From the NCBI RefSeq assembly GCF_963678635.1, contig NC_087063.1:7348386-7412385 (forward strand): DNA of 64,000 nt, written 5' to 3'. The stretch comes from Symsagittifera roscoffensis. Lineage: Eukaryota; Xenacoelomorpha; Acoela; Convolutidae. The notes under the pieces were generated by a model. That model saw only the letters and a program-made list of their open reading frames with translations, ran no database searches and was not told the origin of the DNA. A program made the translations under genes and the position numbers. Of the stretch, positions 10,414 to 21,639 are shown one piece after another. How positions within the stretch are numbered: position 1 is the first letter of the stretch; each line of letters begins with the position of its first letter.

Positions 10414-10960
10414 TTGTACCCTTTCGCCTCCGTCAGATTAGTCGTCCCGATTTTCGAAGTTTATTCTGAATGTTCTGCTTGTAGTTGGTTCGGTATCAAT
10501 GGTTCCACATTTATAGTAAAAGTTTCTTTTAGTTCCTTGAGCAATTTTGAACTTATTACTCCGATGAGAGTGAGTCCTACCCATATAGCTTTTCTTCGCC
10601 TTACTTATTTCCCGTTCAGCTTAAGAAGAATTCAAACTCCTTCTCTTGATGCATTCAAACTCGTTCTTGTTGCATTTGTTTTCGTTTGTCTTGATTTTTA
10701 TCTTGTTTTCTCTTCAATTCCCTGACATCCGGATATTTGGTCTCATTTTATCCAGCCCAAACCAGCGAGGAATGCCTAGTGGTCGACGAAGTTCCAGCTC
10801 TCGAATTTGGTCTATCAGAAAAAGGGAATTCTCCTGCCTCTTTTTCGGTAGTTTTACTCAAGCCACGATTGCGCGCCAGTTCGTGTTCCATTAAGCCGCC
10901 ATCTGTGCCTAAGGATATCCATCTGGAGCATTCTCGATTAGAAGTTAGCTCGATGGTTTA
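10414..10960 (-). pseudogene. Strongly decayed relic related to the 14.7-15.1 kb element
   Basis: Reading the minus strand near 10,590-10,470 gives LLKELKETFTINVEPL. This aligns with LKELRKTFDLKKEPLDYEP encoded at about 14,930-14,860 in the gypsy-related copy. Plus-strand frames here look like shadows. The resemblance covers only short stretches, so this is an old copy of the same repeat. From 9640 to 10,400 I see no supportable feature. Confidence 0.35.
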
Positions 10961-11069
10961 GCCCACATTGAGAACTGGTTCCCTTGCCGATAAACTCCGT
11001 TCACGTAAGGCCCAAGCTGCAGAACCTTGCTCCATTACTGCATAACCGAGATCGCTGGGGTGTCTGCTG

Positions 11070-11319
11070 CAAGATTTGAACGGTTTTGAGCGGTTTGTCT
11101 AAAAAAACCGCGCAATATTTGAACGGTTTTTGAGTGGTTTATCTAAAAAAAAACCGTTCAAATCTTGTGCGGTCTTTGAGCGGTTTTTTGAGATAAAACG
11201 TTCAAAAACCGCTCAAACCGCTCATTTTGAAGCAAGATTTTGAGCGTAATCGTCTAAGAAAACCGCTCAAACCGCTCAAATCTTGCTTCAAATTAGGTGA
11301 AAAATCTCGAATCGGGAAA
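11070..11319. repeat. Partial MITE with AAACCGCTC repeats (copy 1)
   Basis: The block is dense in GAGCGGTTTT and its complement AAAACCGCTC, arranged as imperfect palindromes. It ends with CGCTCAAATCTTGCTTCAAA, then AGGTGAAAAATCTCGAATCGGG, the same terminus as the complete copy at 18,152-18,781. The left terminus is not recognisable, so this is a truncated copy. Confidence 0.75.
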
Positions 11320-12014
11320 TCATCCAGGATTTAATTTTTCAGAGATTTAGCCCAACAGTTCCTAAGACGGCTGTTCATACCTCAAAATCAATCATATGAA
11401 GAAATGACACTAGAATAAACTAAAATCAGGATTTGACGGTAATTTATTTAAAAATATCGACCTTAGGTTAGCTCTTCCGCCCAAAGACTGTTGATCTCGC
11501 TTGAAAAGACCTTTTTCATGAAAAACAGGCGCATGTAATGATATTTAGATTAAGTCTGGGTTAAATGTTCAAGATATTTCCGGTTTTTGCACGTCAAGTC
11601 CATTTCAGTAGTCAAGTTAATTTTCGGTCTCAACAACAGGTAAAAACTTGACAAAAGTGTTATTTAAATATCATTACGTGCGCCTGTTTTTCATGAAAAA
11701 GGCGAAGTCAAGCAAGATTGAAAATCCGTTGCAATCATTGGTCAGCTATTATTTCTCGAAAAGTTGAACCTTTTTTTTCCGAAAAGTTACAAATGACATT
11801 CACACACAATTGTAATTTCATTGTTTGAATCAGTCATCAATCAACAAAATCACCTGTTTCTAAGAAGAAAACAGGGCACCCACTTTAACCTATTCTCAAT
11901 GACAAAAATCATGCAATTAAATATGACAAAGAAAAACTTCTGAAAAAAGTTGTTTTTTGATAAAGTACAAAATATTTTACATACAAAATGAAATAAAACT
12001 TAATTGTATAAAAT
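11320..12014. repeat. Repeat X, left part, split by the MULE insertion
   Basis: This segment aligns with 20,840-21,480 and 25,390-26,030: shared words include ATCCAGGATT, CAGAGATTTAG, CATACCTCAA, GGTTAGCTCTTC-like, CATTGGTCAG and TTTGATAAAGTA. The homology resumes at 14,327 after the transposon, which shows that the MULE inserted into an existing copy of repeat X. Confidence 0.75.
12006..12014. repeat. Target-site duplication, left (GTATAAAAT)
   Basis: The nine bases GTATAAAAT immediately precede the transposon and are repeated exactly after it at 14,318-14,326. Nine-base target duplications are typical of Mutator-like elements. Confidence 0.88.
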
Positions 12015-14317
12015 GGTGTTCAGACAATTTGGTCACAGACAATTCAGCCAATTTCAAATTCAGACAATTCAATCAAAATGAGTGAGACAATTCGGCCAAA
12101 GACAATTCAGACAGTTTTAAAGTTTTAAAATGTGCACGCAAAAACTTTCCCATGCGGCAAAACATCAAAGCTTTCATTAGACGACTTATAATTAAATTCT
12201 TTCAAATGCACATAAAACAAATACAATTATCAGAAACAAAAGTACCTAAACTTTTATGCAATTCATTATGTTTCCAATTTTAGAATAGTACCTAAGCAAA
12301 AATCGAACTCAACAAAAACTTAAAAGTTAACCAATTTACGCGAAAGTGGAACCGAGATTGGTAGTTTTACAGGCGGTCAAAAAGGATATCAGTTAAAGGG
12401 TTGACCACCCTTACCACGTACTGGCCACACAGTTTCACTGATATTTTTTATCATGCCTTAGGCGGGGGAGGGTGCAACCGCCTATTAGATAATTTGGGTA
12501 GTTGGTAGAAGCTAATTAGAAACTTAAACTTCTTTAAAAGATAAACTAATTGCGATTAAAATATTGTCCAACCAGAAACCAGTACCGCGTTTAACGCCTA
12601 CTTTTGCAGTTAGGTTGTCCATTTACACAATTAACATTGATTAATCTTCATTAGTAACTAGCTTGAACAACTGAATGATTAGTATCTGAATCAATCTAAA
12701 AATTTCACTTTTAGCAAAAGTTGTCGTAAAATGGAATTCGTAACATCTGAACGCGGAAAAAAGCATCTTTGTCTTGATGGTTATAGATACCGTGAAAAAA
12801 CCAACTTAAGAACATCTCATTAAATGGCAATGTACATTTGGAAATTGCAGAGCAGTGGGTTATTTGGACGAACTTCAAGAATTCACCTTAAAAACCGAGC
12901 ATGCTCACTTACCGAGCCCCTCAAAAACTCAAGCTAAGAAATTTGCTAACGAAGTTCGAGAAAAAGCCGCAAAAACTGGTAACGCTCCACGACAGATTGT
13001 CTTTAACGCCCTCTTTATGCAGCGCCTACAAAACCGAGTTACTCAACATCTCTCCGGAGTAAAAACCGAATCAGGCAGCAAGCCTTAGAAACAATGCCAA
13101 AACCAAAAAACCTTGAGAGCGTCGACAAAATTCCTGAACCTGTGAAACTCACACACAATGGTGATACGTTCCTGTATTTCGATTCTGGTAAGTCAGACAG
13201 TCGAGTTTTAGTTTTTGCAACATTACCAGCGCTTGATTTGCTTTCTCAGTCGGAAATCTATCATTGCGATGGAACGTTTTCAGTGGCACCAGATGTCTTT
13301 TACCAATTTATACTATTCATAGTGTAATCGAAAATGCAGTTATACCCTTGGTGTATGCGCTGCTGCCCAACAAGACCCAAGACACATATGAAAAACTTTT
13401 TGACTGCTTAGAGCAATTTGGAAAAAAAGTAGTCATTGATTTTGAAGCCGCTGTTGGCAACGCCATAAGGAAAATGCAGCCTGATACAAAAATTCAATTC
13501 TGTTTCTTCCATCTAGGCCAGGCAGTATGGCGCAATGTACAAAAACTTGGATTTACGCGCAAGTACATGGACGATGATGAGTTTCGGCTGAATGTCAAAA
13601 AAATGATTTGCTTGGCATTCGTTCCCGTTATTTACGTTATTTTCGCTTTTGAGGCTCTCCGAAAAGAGGATCCCTCAGAGGAATTTCAGAGTCTATTGGA
13701 TTATTTTGAAGACACCTATATTGGTGCCTGTCGAGCGAATAGACGCGTCAAACCAAAATTTGACATTGCCGATTTGAACGTTTTCAATCGGGTGCTCAGC
13801 GGTGAACCTCGTACGAACAATGTATTGGAGGCATGGAATGGCAGCTTCAATAAATTCGTGTCGACAAAGCACCCGGCCCTCCCCAAGCTGATCACACGTT
13901 TCAAAGATGAGCAAAAAAATGCCGAAATAAATGTAGAGAGACTGATGTCCGGTGATGTTATTAGAAAACCGAGGCCCAAGTATACACTCGTCAATGAAAA
14001 ACTCGTTCAAAACGCAAAAAACTATAATCCAGACAATATACAGAAGTATTTAAAACTTTGTACCTTCAATGTACATATATCTTAAAACGTAATGCATAGC
14101 AAGTTTGTTTTGATCTTTGAAATTTGTTATTTGATGTTTCACATTTCTTTGTTAAAACGTTGAAAGCCTTCGGACTCTAATCAAATTAGAAAAAATTAAA
14201 ATTTTCCTTTTATCTAGTCTCTTTAATCTAAATAGGCCGAATCGTTTTTGGCTGAATTGTCTGAGTTTTTTTGGCTGAACTGTCTGTATTTTAAATCGGC
14301 TGAATTGTCTCTGCGCC
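12015..14317 (+). mobile_element. Complete MULE (Mutator-like) DNA transposon, FLYWCH type
   Basis: A 2303-base insertion with inverted termini and one transposase gene. The left end GGTGTTCAGACAATTTGGTC and the complement of the right end GGCGCAGAGACAATTCAGCC match at most positions. The motif AGACAATTCAGCC is iterated several times just inside both ends, a likely transposase-binding array. Both ends are flanked by the nine-base direct repeat GTATAAAAT. Removing the element restores continuity of repeat X. The transposase is broken by frameshifts, so this copy is non-autonomous. The FLYWCH plus MULE DDE architecture with 8-9 base duplications is known in animal Phantom-type MULEs; I infer that relationship from architecture only. 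Confidence 0.93.
12731..14085 (+). pseudogene. MULE transposase with FLYWCH zinc finger, three frameshifts
   Basis: The start ATG at 12,731 opens a FLYWCH domain (FVTSERGKKHLCLDGYRY), with zinc ligands C at 12,830 and 12,846 and H at 12,900 and 12,906. A shift at about 12,815-12,823 is needed to join the two halves. A second shift lies in an A run near 13,061 and a third near 13,305. The MULE DDE domain follows: HCDGTF with the first aspartate at 13,268, VIDFE with the second at 13,438, CFFHLGQAVWR after it, and NNVLEAWN with the catalytic glutamate at 13,828. The frame ends at TAA 14,083-14,085. Total length, allowing for the shifts, is about 450 residues, normal for the family. It would act in the nucleus, cutting the element's ends. 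The last 273 codons are intact. Confidence 0.9.
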
Positions 14318-14326
14318 GTATAAAAT
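14318..14326. repeat. Target-site duplication, right (GTATAAAAT)
   Basis: Exact copy of 12,006-12,014 directly after the transposon's last base. Confidence 0.88.
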
Positions 14327-14480
14327 ATCTACACTGCTGTGGTATCCTAAGGTTCATCAAGTGCCCATTTTTACCTATAATTTATAATTTCAATGCTTAA
14401 TTTTAACTCATGTTTATTCTTCAAAATAGACTTTTTTCAAGTGATGTTCAAAAAGTATTTCTAGTGGAGGTGTATCGTTA
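14327..14480. repeat. Repeat X, right part
   Basis: Continues the homology of 11,320-12,014 to the copies at about 21,490-21,640 and 26,030-26,180, sharing ATCTACxCTG-like, CCTAAGGTT and GTTTCTAGTG-like words. Confidence 0.7.
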
Positions 14481-16950
14481 TTTGAGTTTCAGCAATGTTG
14501 ACACGTATGATTGCCCATAATTGGATCAATGATTGGCAAAGAAAATTTTTTACCCGTCTCTTTTTCAGGGCGACTCTCAGTCTTTTGCCAGCACAAAATA
14601 GCTATGTTTCTCTTTAACAGGAAGCAGATCTCTTTGCAAGGAGTTTTTGACACCGTTGGAGGAAAAACAGCCACGTTTTTTAACCCTTACCTCTGTCTAA
14701 CCAAGATCTTCACATTCTAAAACTCTTGTTTTGCAGCTCAAGTCTTCTCTTCTGCAAATTGCACTGGTCCTGTCAGACAAAGAGAGGTCACAATCCATTA
14801 TATTTAGGTTATCAGAAAAATTGTCCCATTTTCCGATTTTTTTTTGAATTTTCTGCCAAGCTGGTTCGTAATCAAGTGGTTCCTTTTTTAGATCAAATGT
14901 TTTTCTTAGTTCCTTGAGGTTTTTGTTATTAGTCCTACTCATTTCCCGGACAAAATTAATTATCGGTTTTCCCGTCAATAGTGGTAAATCTAGATTGTTG
15001 GAAATGATTCTGGAGGTCTTCTTCCTTCTCTCTCCAGATTGGTTTGTGTGAGCCTCACTGATAGAAATGATTGCTGAGTTGTCCACATATCTCAGTGTTA
15101 GTTCTTTCTACTCTCAATTTGCTTGGACTTTGCGCATTATTACTAGTGTTCTTGAGCTGATCTTCTGGTCTCCAGATAGAACAGGATGAATTTTAACCAT
15201 CTGCCATTTTTTTTGTTTTCTACGTCTCCCATGCTTTTCCTGACCGCACTTAATTGATCGGGCGTTAGTTTGTCGAATACGAAATCCTCACAATGTTTGT
15301 TGTACTCAACGCTGAAATTCCCTCTTACCCTCTCCTCCTCTATTCATGGTCAAGGTTTTATCTGAATCTAGTAAATGTGGAATTTCTTTAAATTTTGGCT
15401 TATTTCAACTTCTTTCACTTAAAAGAAATTATCTTGCGAGAATTCTTAAGTTTCGTTTTCATGCAGGATCGAGATTTCATTGATGTCATTTGTTTCTCTG
15501 GTCGGTTTCCATTGAACTCGCAGGGCCCAGGCAGGAACCACTATAAAATAATCTAGGACCTCCATATCCTATGGGGTACACCTGTTCCTGGCTGGTTTTA
15601 ATCCCTGGCTGGTTATCTCTGCCCTCCCTAGCGCCAAGCGAGAAAAGCTTCCCTTCTTGTTTACTTTGGTTTGCTCGAAAGGTTTCCTCCATTTTTCAGT
15701 AGCTTTTCTGAATCAATTGGGTGAATCACAGTTTGCAACAAGCTAACCCAGCGAGATTTTTTTCAGTCTCACAGTTAGTCATCTACCATGAACAATCAAT
15801 TCTGAACATATTCACCAGCCTCCGATTTGAATGTGCCTTTCCATCAGGCAGTTGGTATAGATTTGACATGTTTTGGAATGTGGCTTCATTACTTGTGAAC
15901 TTTTTGCTAGTTTTTTTATCAAGTCCCCTTGAAGGCTTTTTCAGTGTTTGACTCGAAGCTGATGAGAAAACCACATCTCGAGATCCACTGTGTTATCAAT
16001 GGTCATAAATTTTATCTGCCGAAGTTCTCTCTCAGGGTTTGCCTTCGCTAGTTTTGTGAAATGACCTATTTTTTTTTACCAGTGTGATACTTTTAAGTTT
16101 GTGTAGAATTCGTTTACAAACAAGTCAGTCGAAGATATTTTCTTCTTCACTCTCATTTTTGGTTGAGTCACTCTTTAATTTGTTATTCAAGTTTTTTCTG
16201 TGTTGACTTCTTCAATGAATGTCACTTTCTTGCTTTTGTTCTTCAAGGATATCTCGTTCATCGCGTGTCCTGGATTACTGTTCACAATGAAATGGAACGT
16301 TTCGCGATGCATTGGTCTGCTGCCCTCGGATTTGAATTCTTTGCTTCTCTTACTTGGTAAGATTCTTCAGGTTTCTGAATTTCGCTCGAGAGATCTTGTA
16401 TGATCAACATACCTCCAGCTCAACCTTTATATTCATGCTCGTGAAAATCGTTACATCATAACGCGAGACTTGTTTTGCTTGAAGGTTTTTCAGACCAAGT
16501 TGGACTTATCCTTCCATTTCAAACGTGCCCTTGGTGTAGAACTCCTGAGATTGCTAGACTGAGGCATCGGTATCTAGAATGTTTGTGCCATTTTCCGTTG
16601 GGATCCCCGAGACCAGGACTTCACACAACTCTATCTTGATTTTCCGGAAAATTTCCTCGGCTTAACAGTTCCAGGTTAATTTCTTAGTGTTGTGTGTCAT
16701 CAGTTGCTGGTTGGGGTATAAGTTGTCAGCATGCCCATATATGAACTCCCTGAAGCAGTTCACGAAGCCGGGGAACTCATAAGCTAGTGTTCCGTCTTGT
16801 GTAATTTCTAAGTTAAGACAACCCCTCTTGCATATGCATCCGTCCTTATGCCCTGTTTGTCTACAAATCTCCCCCGAAATTTTTAAAAGTCTCATAGGAT
16901 TTCGAACTTTGATAGTTTATACTTTATACCTGCCCTTTTTAATAAAAGTA
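14480..16950 (-). mobile_element. Ty3/gypsy pol relic A1
   Basis: The minus strand encodes decayed gypsy polymerase. At 16,895-16,662 the frame has GCLNLEITQDG, then FPGFVNCFREFIYGHADNLY, matching the RT-to-RNase H connection (FLGLxxYYRxFIxGxA). It continues after a stop with AEEIFRKIKIELCEVLVSG and ILDTDAS at about 16,580-16,560, the start of gypsy RNase H. Downstream frames at 15,974-15,783, 15,692-15,486 and 15,086-14,697 are open but unrecognised; the last is 129 codons and rich in charged residues. Multiple stops show that the copy is dead. Long plus-strand frames here are shadows. No intact LTR was identified. Confidence 0.72.
14697..15086 (-). pseudogene. 129-codon charged frame within gypsy relic A1
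   Basis: This is the longest intact frame of relic A1, starting MDNSAIISISEAHTNQSGE and containing LKELRKTFDLKKEPLDYEP. It is hydrophilic with no transmembrane segment. Related, more decayed sequence occurs at 10,470-10,590 on the minus strand. It lies downstream of RNase H in the reading direction, where integrase or its C-terminal tail would be expected, but I see no zinc-binding HHCC or DDE motif. The function is unassigned. Confidence 0.4.
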
Positions 16951-18151
16951 AATGACAGGTAGGCGCTCGATGTGATCACTCAGTCTCGATGTTACTTTGT
17001 CATCTAATTAACATATTCAGAGCGCCAAATTAACACATTAATCACAGTGCTAAATTTTTTTATCGCAGCCTTTGGAGCCTTATATTAGTAACTGGATTGC
17101 TGCAGTTGCGGTGCACAGCCCAAAAACATGCTTTTCCAATGCAAAAAACTTAATTCACATAATTGTTTCTCTAATATCTTCATTACAAAAGAACCTCAAT
17201 TGATACTCTTTCTCTTTGAACATCCTTACGCAGCTCCACCGTGTTCTGGTGAGTTTCATCATATCATTTTCTAGTTGTGTTTCAATTTCTTCTCTACCCT
17301 TGTGGGGGTCTTTGGTCTCGCCCCTCCCAGTGCGTTACTACCTCTTGCTCAGGTTGTGTTTAGAGAAAACGTCCTGGTTCTGTTCTAAGACCTTCTTAAT
17401 TGCTTAGAAGTATTGTTCGTCCGTAATTTTCCCCCTTAAGCTTCTCTTTCAAATTCATGCAAAACTTTGGGCTCATGACTGTTTCCTATTTGTCAGACTC
17501 TTAGCTTGTTCTGACGTTGTTGTTGTAAACATATTTGTCGTAAGGGTCTTCTGGATACTGCTATCATCTCTATTTATTGCCTTCACTGGTCAAGTTGCAA
17601 TCAATATCATAAGCTTCTGATGATTTGTCAATTTCTAGCTCTCTATCGTGTCGTTTGAGTTTCGTTTCCACCAGCAATTCCAAGAGGTTTTCTTCTTCAA
17701 TCTCGTTTTTGCTTGAGACATTCTCTTACTCTGTTTTCAAGTTCTCCTTGGACCATTTTTTTTGTTCCGTAAGCTCGTTCAAGACTTACATTTCCCGTGA
17801 TTGTTTTAAATGTCAACGTCTTGCTTTTCTTCGTCAAGGATAACTCGTCATGGTGTGCACTGTAATTATTTTCAAGATTTTTTCTTCTGTGTCTTTCTGC
17901 TTTGTATTTTTCAGTATCCTGAACTCCGCTTGATGCACCTTCCTCTAGACTGTTCTAAGCTTTTTTATCTAGAAATTGTTTATGCTTGGAGTCCACCTTA
18001 AAACACCTCGCTCGACTTGTTTTCAGTTGCAACCTTTTGCACGAAGGTTTCCTCTGGCCATCTTGGACGCCATTATTGTTTCAATGGCTATTATGTCACC
18101 TCTTGATAGAAACTTGGCTGCCGTCTCCTGTATTGGCAGCTCCAGATGCAG

Positions 18152-18781
18152 CCCGGGTCGAGATTCCGCTCAAAAACCGCTCAAGATATGGGCGGTTTGA
18201 GCGGTTTTCCAGCAAATTTTGAGCGGTTTTTAAGCGGTTTTTGAGCGGTCTTATAAAGAAAACCGATTAAAACCACCAAAAAGGCCTGGAAAGGTAATGT
18301 GACGCTAAGATGCAAATGAAATACTACCCGGTTGACCTCCATAAACCGAAAATGCTTATCTTACATTTCCCCACACCGAAAATGCTTATCTTACAATTTC
18401 CTAATTCAAATGTATGGAAAAATGGTAATCATACAATTTTCATACAATTTCAAAAATCATTGAAAAAAAATTCAATACAGTTTCTCCGGCTATTTGAACC
18501 AAATAAAACAGTCCGTTAATGAAAAATAACTACGTTTATTTTTTTGGGAGAAAAAAATGGTTATCCTACAATTTCCATATATGAAAATTGTATGATAACC
18601 ACTTTTTCATGAAAGGCAAGGTTTTCAAAAACTTGTTAAAACTTGTTTATAGACAAATTTAGATTTTGTCTATAAATCAAACCGCACATTTTGAAGCAAG
18701 ATTTTGAGCGTAATTGTCTAAAAAAAACTGCTCAAAGCGCTCAAATCTTGCTTCAAATTAGGTGAAAAATCTCGACTCGGG
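18152..18781. mobile_element. MITE with CCCGAGTCGAGATT termini and AAACCGCTC arrays (complete copy)
   Basis: The element begins CCCGGGTCGAGATT and ends with the complement of CCCGAGTCGAGATTTTT. Just inside each end are repeated AAACCGCTC / GAGCGGTTT words. Near the right end, GAAGCAAGATTTTGAGCG and GCGCTCAAATCTTGCTTC form a hairpin. The 630-base element carries no transposase frame, so it would be mobilised in trans. It sits inside gypsy relic A2. Partial relatives are at 11,070-11,319, 22,978-23,333 and 32,795-32,905. No clear target duplication was found. Confidence 0.8.
18412..18610. repeat. Palindromic core of the MITE
   Basis: The arms at 18,552-18,580 and 18,581-18,610 are near-perfect inverted copies of TGGTTATCxTACAATTTCCATAT. 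A third, related arm starts at about 18,412 (AAAAATGGTAATCATACAAT). The sequence can fold into a long AT-rich hairpin. The left boundary of the 4.5-kb tandem duplication (about 18,434) falls inside this structure. Confidence 0.8.
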
Positions 18782-20057
18782 AGCGTTTTGAAACGAATCA
18801 ATTTGTCGAGCCATCTCATCAGGGTTATACCGTCTTAGGTGTCTTGAACATCATACGAACAACCCTCCAACCGTCTCACCAATCATCTCGGGTCTGCCAT
18901 CCTCCCTTTTCTCTTGTATTTTATAAATTTTCGTCTTCCTGATCAGGTTATCTGAATTCTGATGTCTATCTATAATTCGATGTTCTATTATTGTGCTGTA
19001 ACCAGCCAGATGCACGAACTAAGGTAGTTGTGACCCATTAAGTTGGTTTTCAGCTATAATGTTGCCCTGCTACCCACTTGTAGTTTGAATGGTGCTTCTT
19101 TCAGACAACACCTATATTTTTCCACGAAGGTTTCCACTGCAAAATTATCTGCTTTGCTACCGTATGTTCGGAATTTTTCAGAACTTTGCTACCGTAAGTT
19201 ACCTGTGTATGACCTATCTTTCCTTTTCAAACTTGCTCTTGGTGTGTGAAGAATAACCGAGACCGCTACTACTGAGTTGTCAATATTGAAATTTGAAATT
19301 TGAATTACTTTACCAGCTACATATACAACGCCAAAAGCAATATAGTATGCCTGGAGGGAGATCCTACAGAGCAGTACTGCTCATCGAGTAGGATATCCTG
19401 GAGAGTAGAGAGAAGACAGCCAGCATCAACTCAACAAACAAATTAAATTAAGGGCTGAAATTAAAAAAAGTTTGTAGAGGTCCTGATTGTCTTTTAGGTA
19501 AATTTGAAAAAAATGATCTAGAACAAAAAAATATCTAGAACAAACAACCGGGGCTTCAAACAACTCCATCTTGATTTTCCGGAATGCTTTTTGGCTTGAT
19601 CGTTCCATGTGAGCTCTTGCCTTTGCTTCTCGTCAATTTTTGCATGGAAATTACCATGTCAGCATATCCCTTGATGAACTCGCTATAGTAAACCGTAAAA
19701 AAAGGGAAGCTAATCTGATGGTGATCCGTCCTGGGTGATTTCTACGTTAAGACAGCCTCCTTTGCATTTGAAACTGGTCTTATGCAATGCTTGTCTACCG
19801 TTCCCTCGGATATTTTTTGAGATCAATAGAAATTGGCAATGATACGGAAAGCATTGAGCCCTTATATACGGGAAGCTTACGTAAAGAATTGAGAAATGGC
19901 GATAGTTGCGAATACGGGTAGCGCTGAGCCGTTTTATGTAAGAAAGAAGATTATCTCTGGAGTTTATTGTTTGGTTAATAAATCTACGTATTTGATTTTT
20001 AATCAATGCAACGCTTGGGGTAGAGGAGTTCAGTACTTCTTTGTTTCTGATAATCAA

Positions 20058-21600
20058 TGTACCGGGGAATAATTGTAAAATTAATGCATGTTTTAATTAT
20101 GATTTATCAATGGAACGTCAGCAAAAGTTGCATCCATGTTTTAAAATTGATTGATAAATGTGCTTCTTTAAAGTTCCATGTTTTGCGATATAGTTAAACA
20201 GCAGATTTAGAAATAAAAAAGCATGCTGTTTTTTTAAAATATTGTAGGAAATATTTAAATGAGCTAAGTACAAATACATATTTAAAAAAAAAAAACATTT
20301 CAAATCCAGCCAGTGTCTCACAAAATTCAGAACAGTATCTGTCTAGATGTTGGGCTTGACCATCTATATATTAAGCTCTTGTCAAAAAAGAAATTCATGC
20401 AGGCTTAAAACTGTATGACAATTTTAGTACATTCAAGGGGTTCGCTCAAACTCAAACAGTAACCCCAAGCAATTTACATAGTGTTTGACATCATTTTGTT
20501 TTGATGCGTACCCTTAGATCCGCAAAAGTTTCAGATGAATGAATTAACCACTTAAAACAAAGATCTAAAGGAGGCAACCTAGTCTTAAAAAAAGAAACAC
20601 TTTCAACCGAGCAAATTATTTTTTATTCAAAATTGCAAGCTAACAATTAAAACCAAGAATCTGAAAGTAATTACGTTGCGTATGGTTAGCAACAAAAGTG
20701 AGAATATTCTCAAGGGCATTATTTTTTTCGTCTATCATTTGTGATATCCGGGAAAAAAAAACTTTCAGATCCGCAGACCAAAGCTGTAGGATTTTGGTCC
20801 TTTACAGCATAATCCAGGTCACTTGGACGTCTGCTTTATAGTTCATCCAGGATTGAAATTTTAAGAGATTTAGCGAAACCTTTTCTCTTCATGGCGCTTC
20901 ATACCTCAACACTCTTATCCTAGATTAAATGAGATTTCTAGACGAAGAATTGACCTAAGTTATATAAAAAATTTGATTTCAAAAATCAACCGTAGCTTGG
21001 CTCTTCTGTCCAAAAATTTCGAGTCTGGATTGATTTAACAAGACTTTTTTGGTTTCAACACGTCATTCTGAGTATTCAAGTTTCGTTTCGGTTTTCAAAA
21101 CAGGTAGAAATCGGATTCATGTGTTATCATAACATGAATACATGCGCATCCTGCTCGTGAAAGAGATCAACTCAAGAAGGAATGAAAAACCGAAGAAATC
21201 ATTGGTCAGTTTTTGTTTCTCGAAAGTTTAAACCTTTCTTGTGAGTTCTTTTTCGAAAGACGTCAAATGACATGCACACAAAATTGCAATTTTATTGTTT
21301 GTATCGTGCATCAATCATAAAAATCACCTTGTTTGTAAGAAGAATACAAGGCACCCAAGATAATCTAATCTCAATGACAAACAACATGCAATAAAATATA
21401 ACAGGAAAATTTCTTAAAAAAAGTTATTCTTTGATAAAGTATATACTTTTTTATATAAAAAATTTATTTAAATAAGAAAAAATTGTATGAAACATCTACG
21501 CTTTTTGAAAATCCTGAGGTTAATCGAAAGTCCATATTTACAAGTAGTTTTTAAAGTAATAGTTTATTTCTTACTCAATTTTTTTTCTATAATTTAGACT
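20058..21600. repeat. Repeat X, copy between gypsy relics
   Basis: Non-coding AT-rich block between two gypsy relics. It contains the single arm (20,113-20,590) that is present twice, as an inverted pair, at 28,213-29,221, and the part homologous to 11,320-12,014. Its position between consecutive pol relics would suit an LTR or untranslated region, but I could not define LTR ends. Confidence 0.6.
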
Positions 21601-21639
21601 GTTTTCAAACGATGCTCGAGAAGTGTTTCTAGTGAAGGA

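Larger units (their letters stand above)
17000..20057 (-). mobile_element. Ty3/gypsy pol relic A2, interrupted by a MITE
   Basis: A second copy in the same orientation lies upstream of A1. The frame at 20,057-19,710 ends GCLNVEITQDGS, matching the A1 connection region. At 19,608-19,560 FRKIKMELFEAPVV corresponds to the RNase H entry motif (AFxxIKxxLxxAPVL). At about 19,200-19,080 the minus strand reads KADNFAVETFVEKYR then APFKLQVGSRATL, the classical gypsy RNase H core. Further downstream frames to about 17,000 are decayed. The MITE at 18,152-18,781 is inserted between homologous gypsy sequence on both sides. No functional protein remains. Confidence 0.75.

Noticed and set aside
10414-10961. 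Plus-strand membrane-like ORFs
   Set aside because: They lie opposite a decayed minus-strand element relic; hydrophobicity follows from T-rich complement of lysine-rich coding sequence.
15721-18222. Several plus-strand 60-80 codon ORFs rich in F, S and L
   Set aside because: They are antisense shadows of the minus-strand gypsy pol relics.
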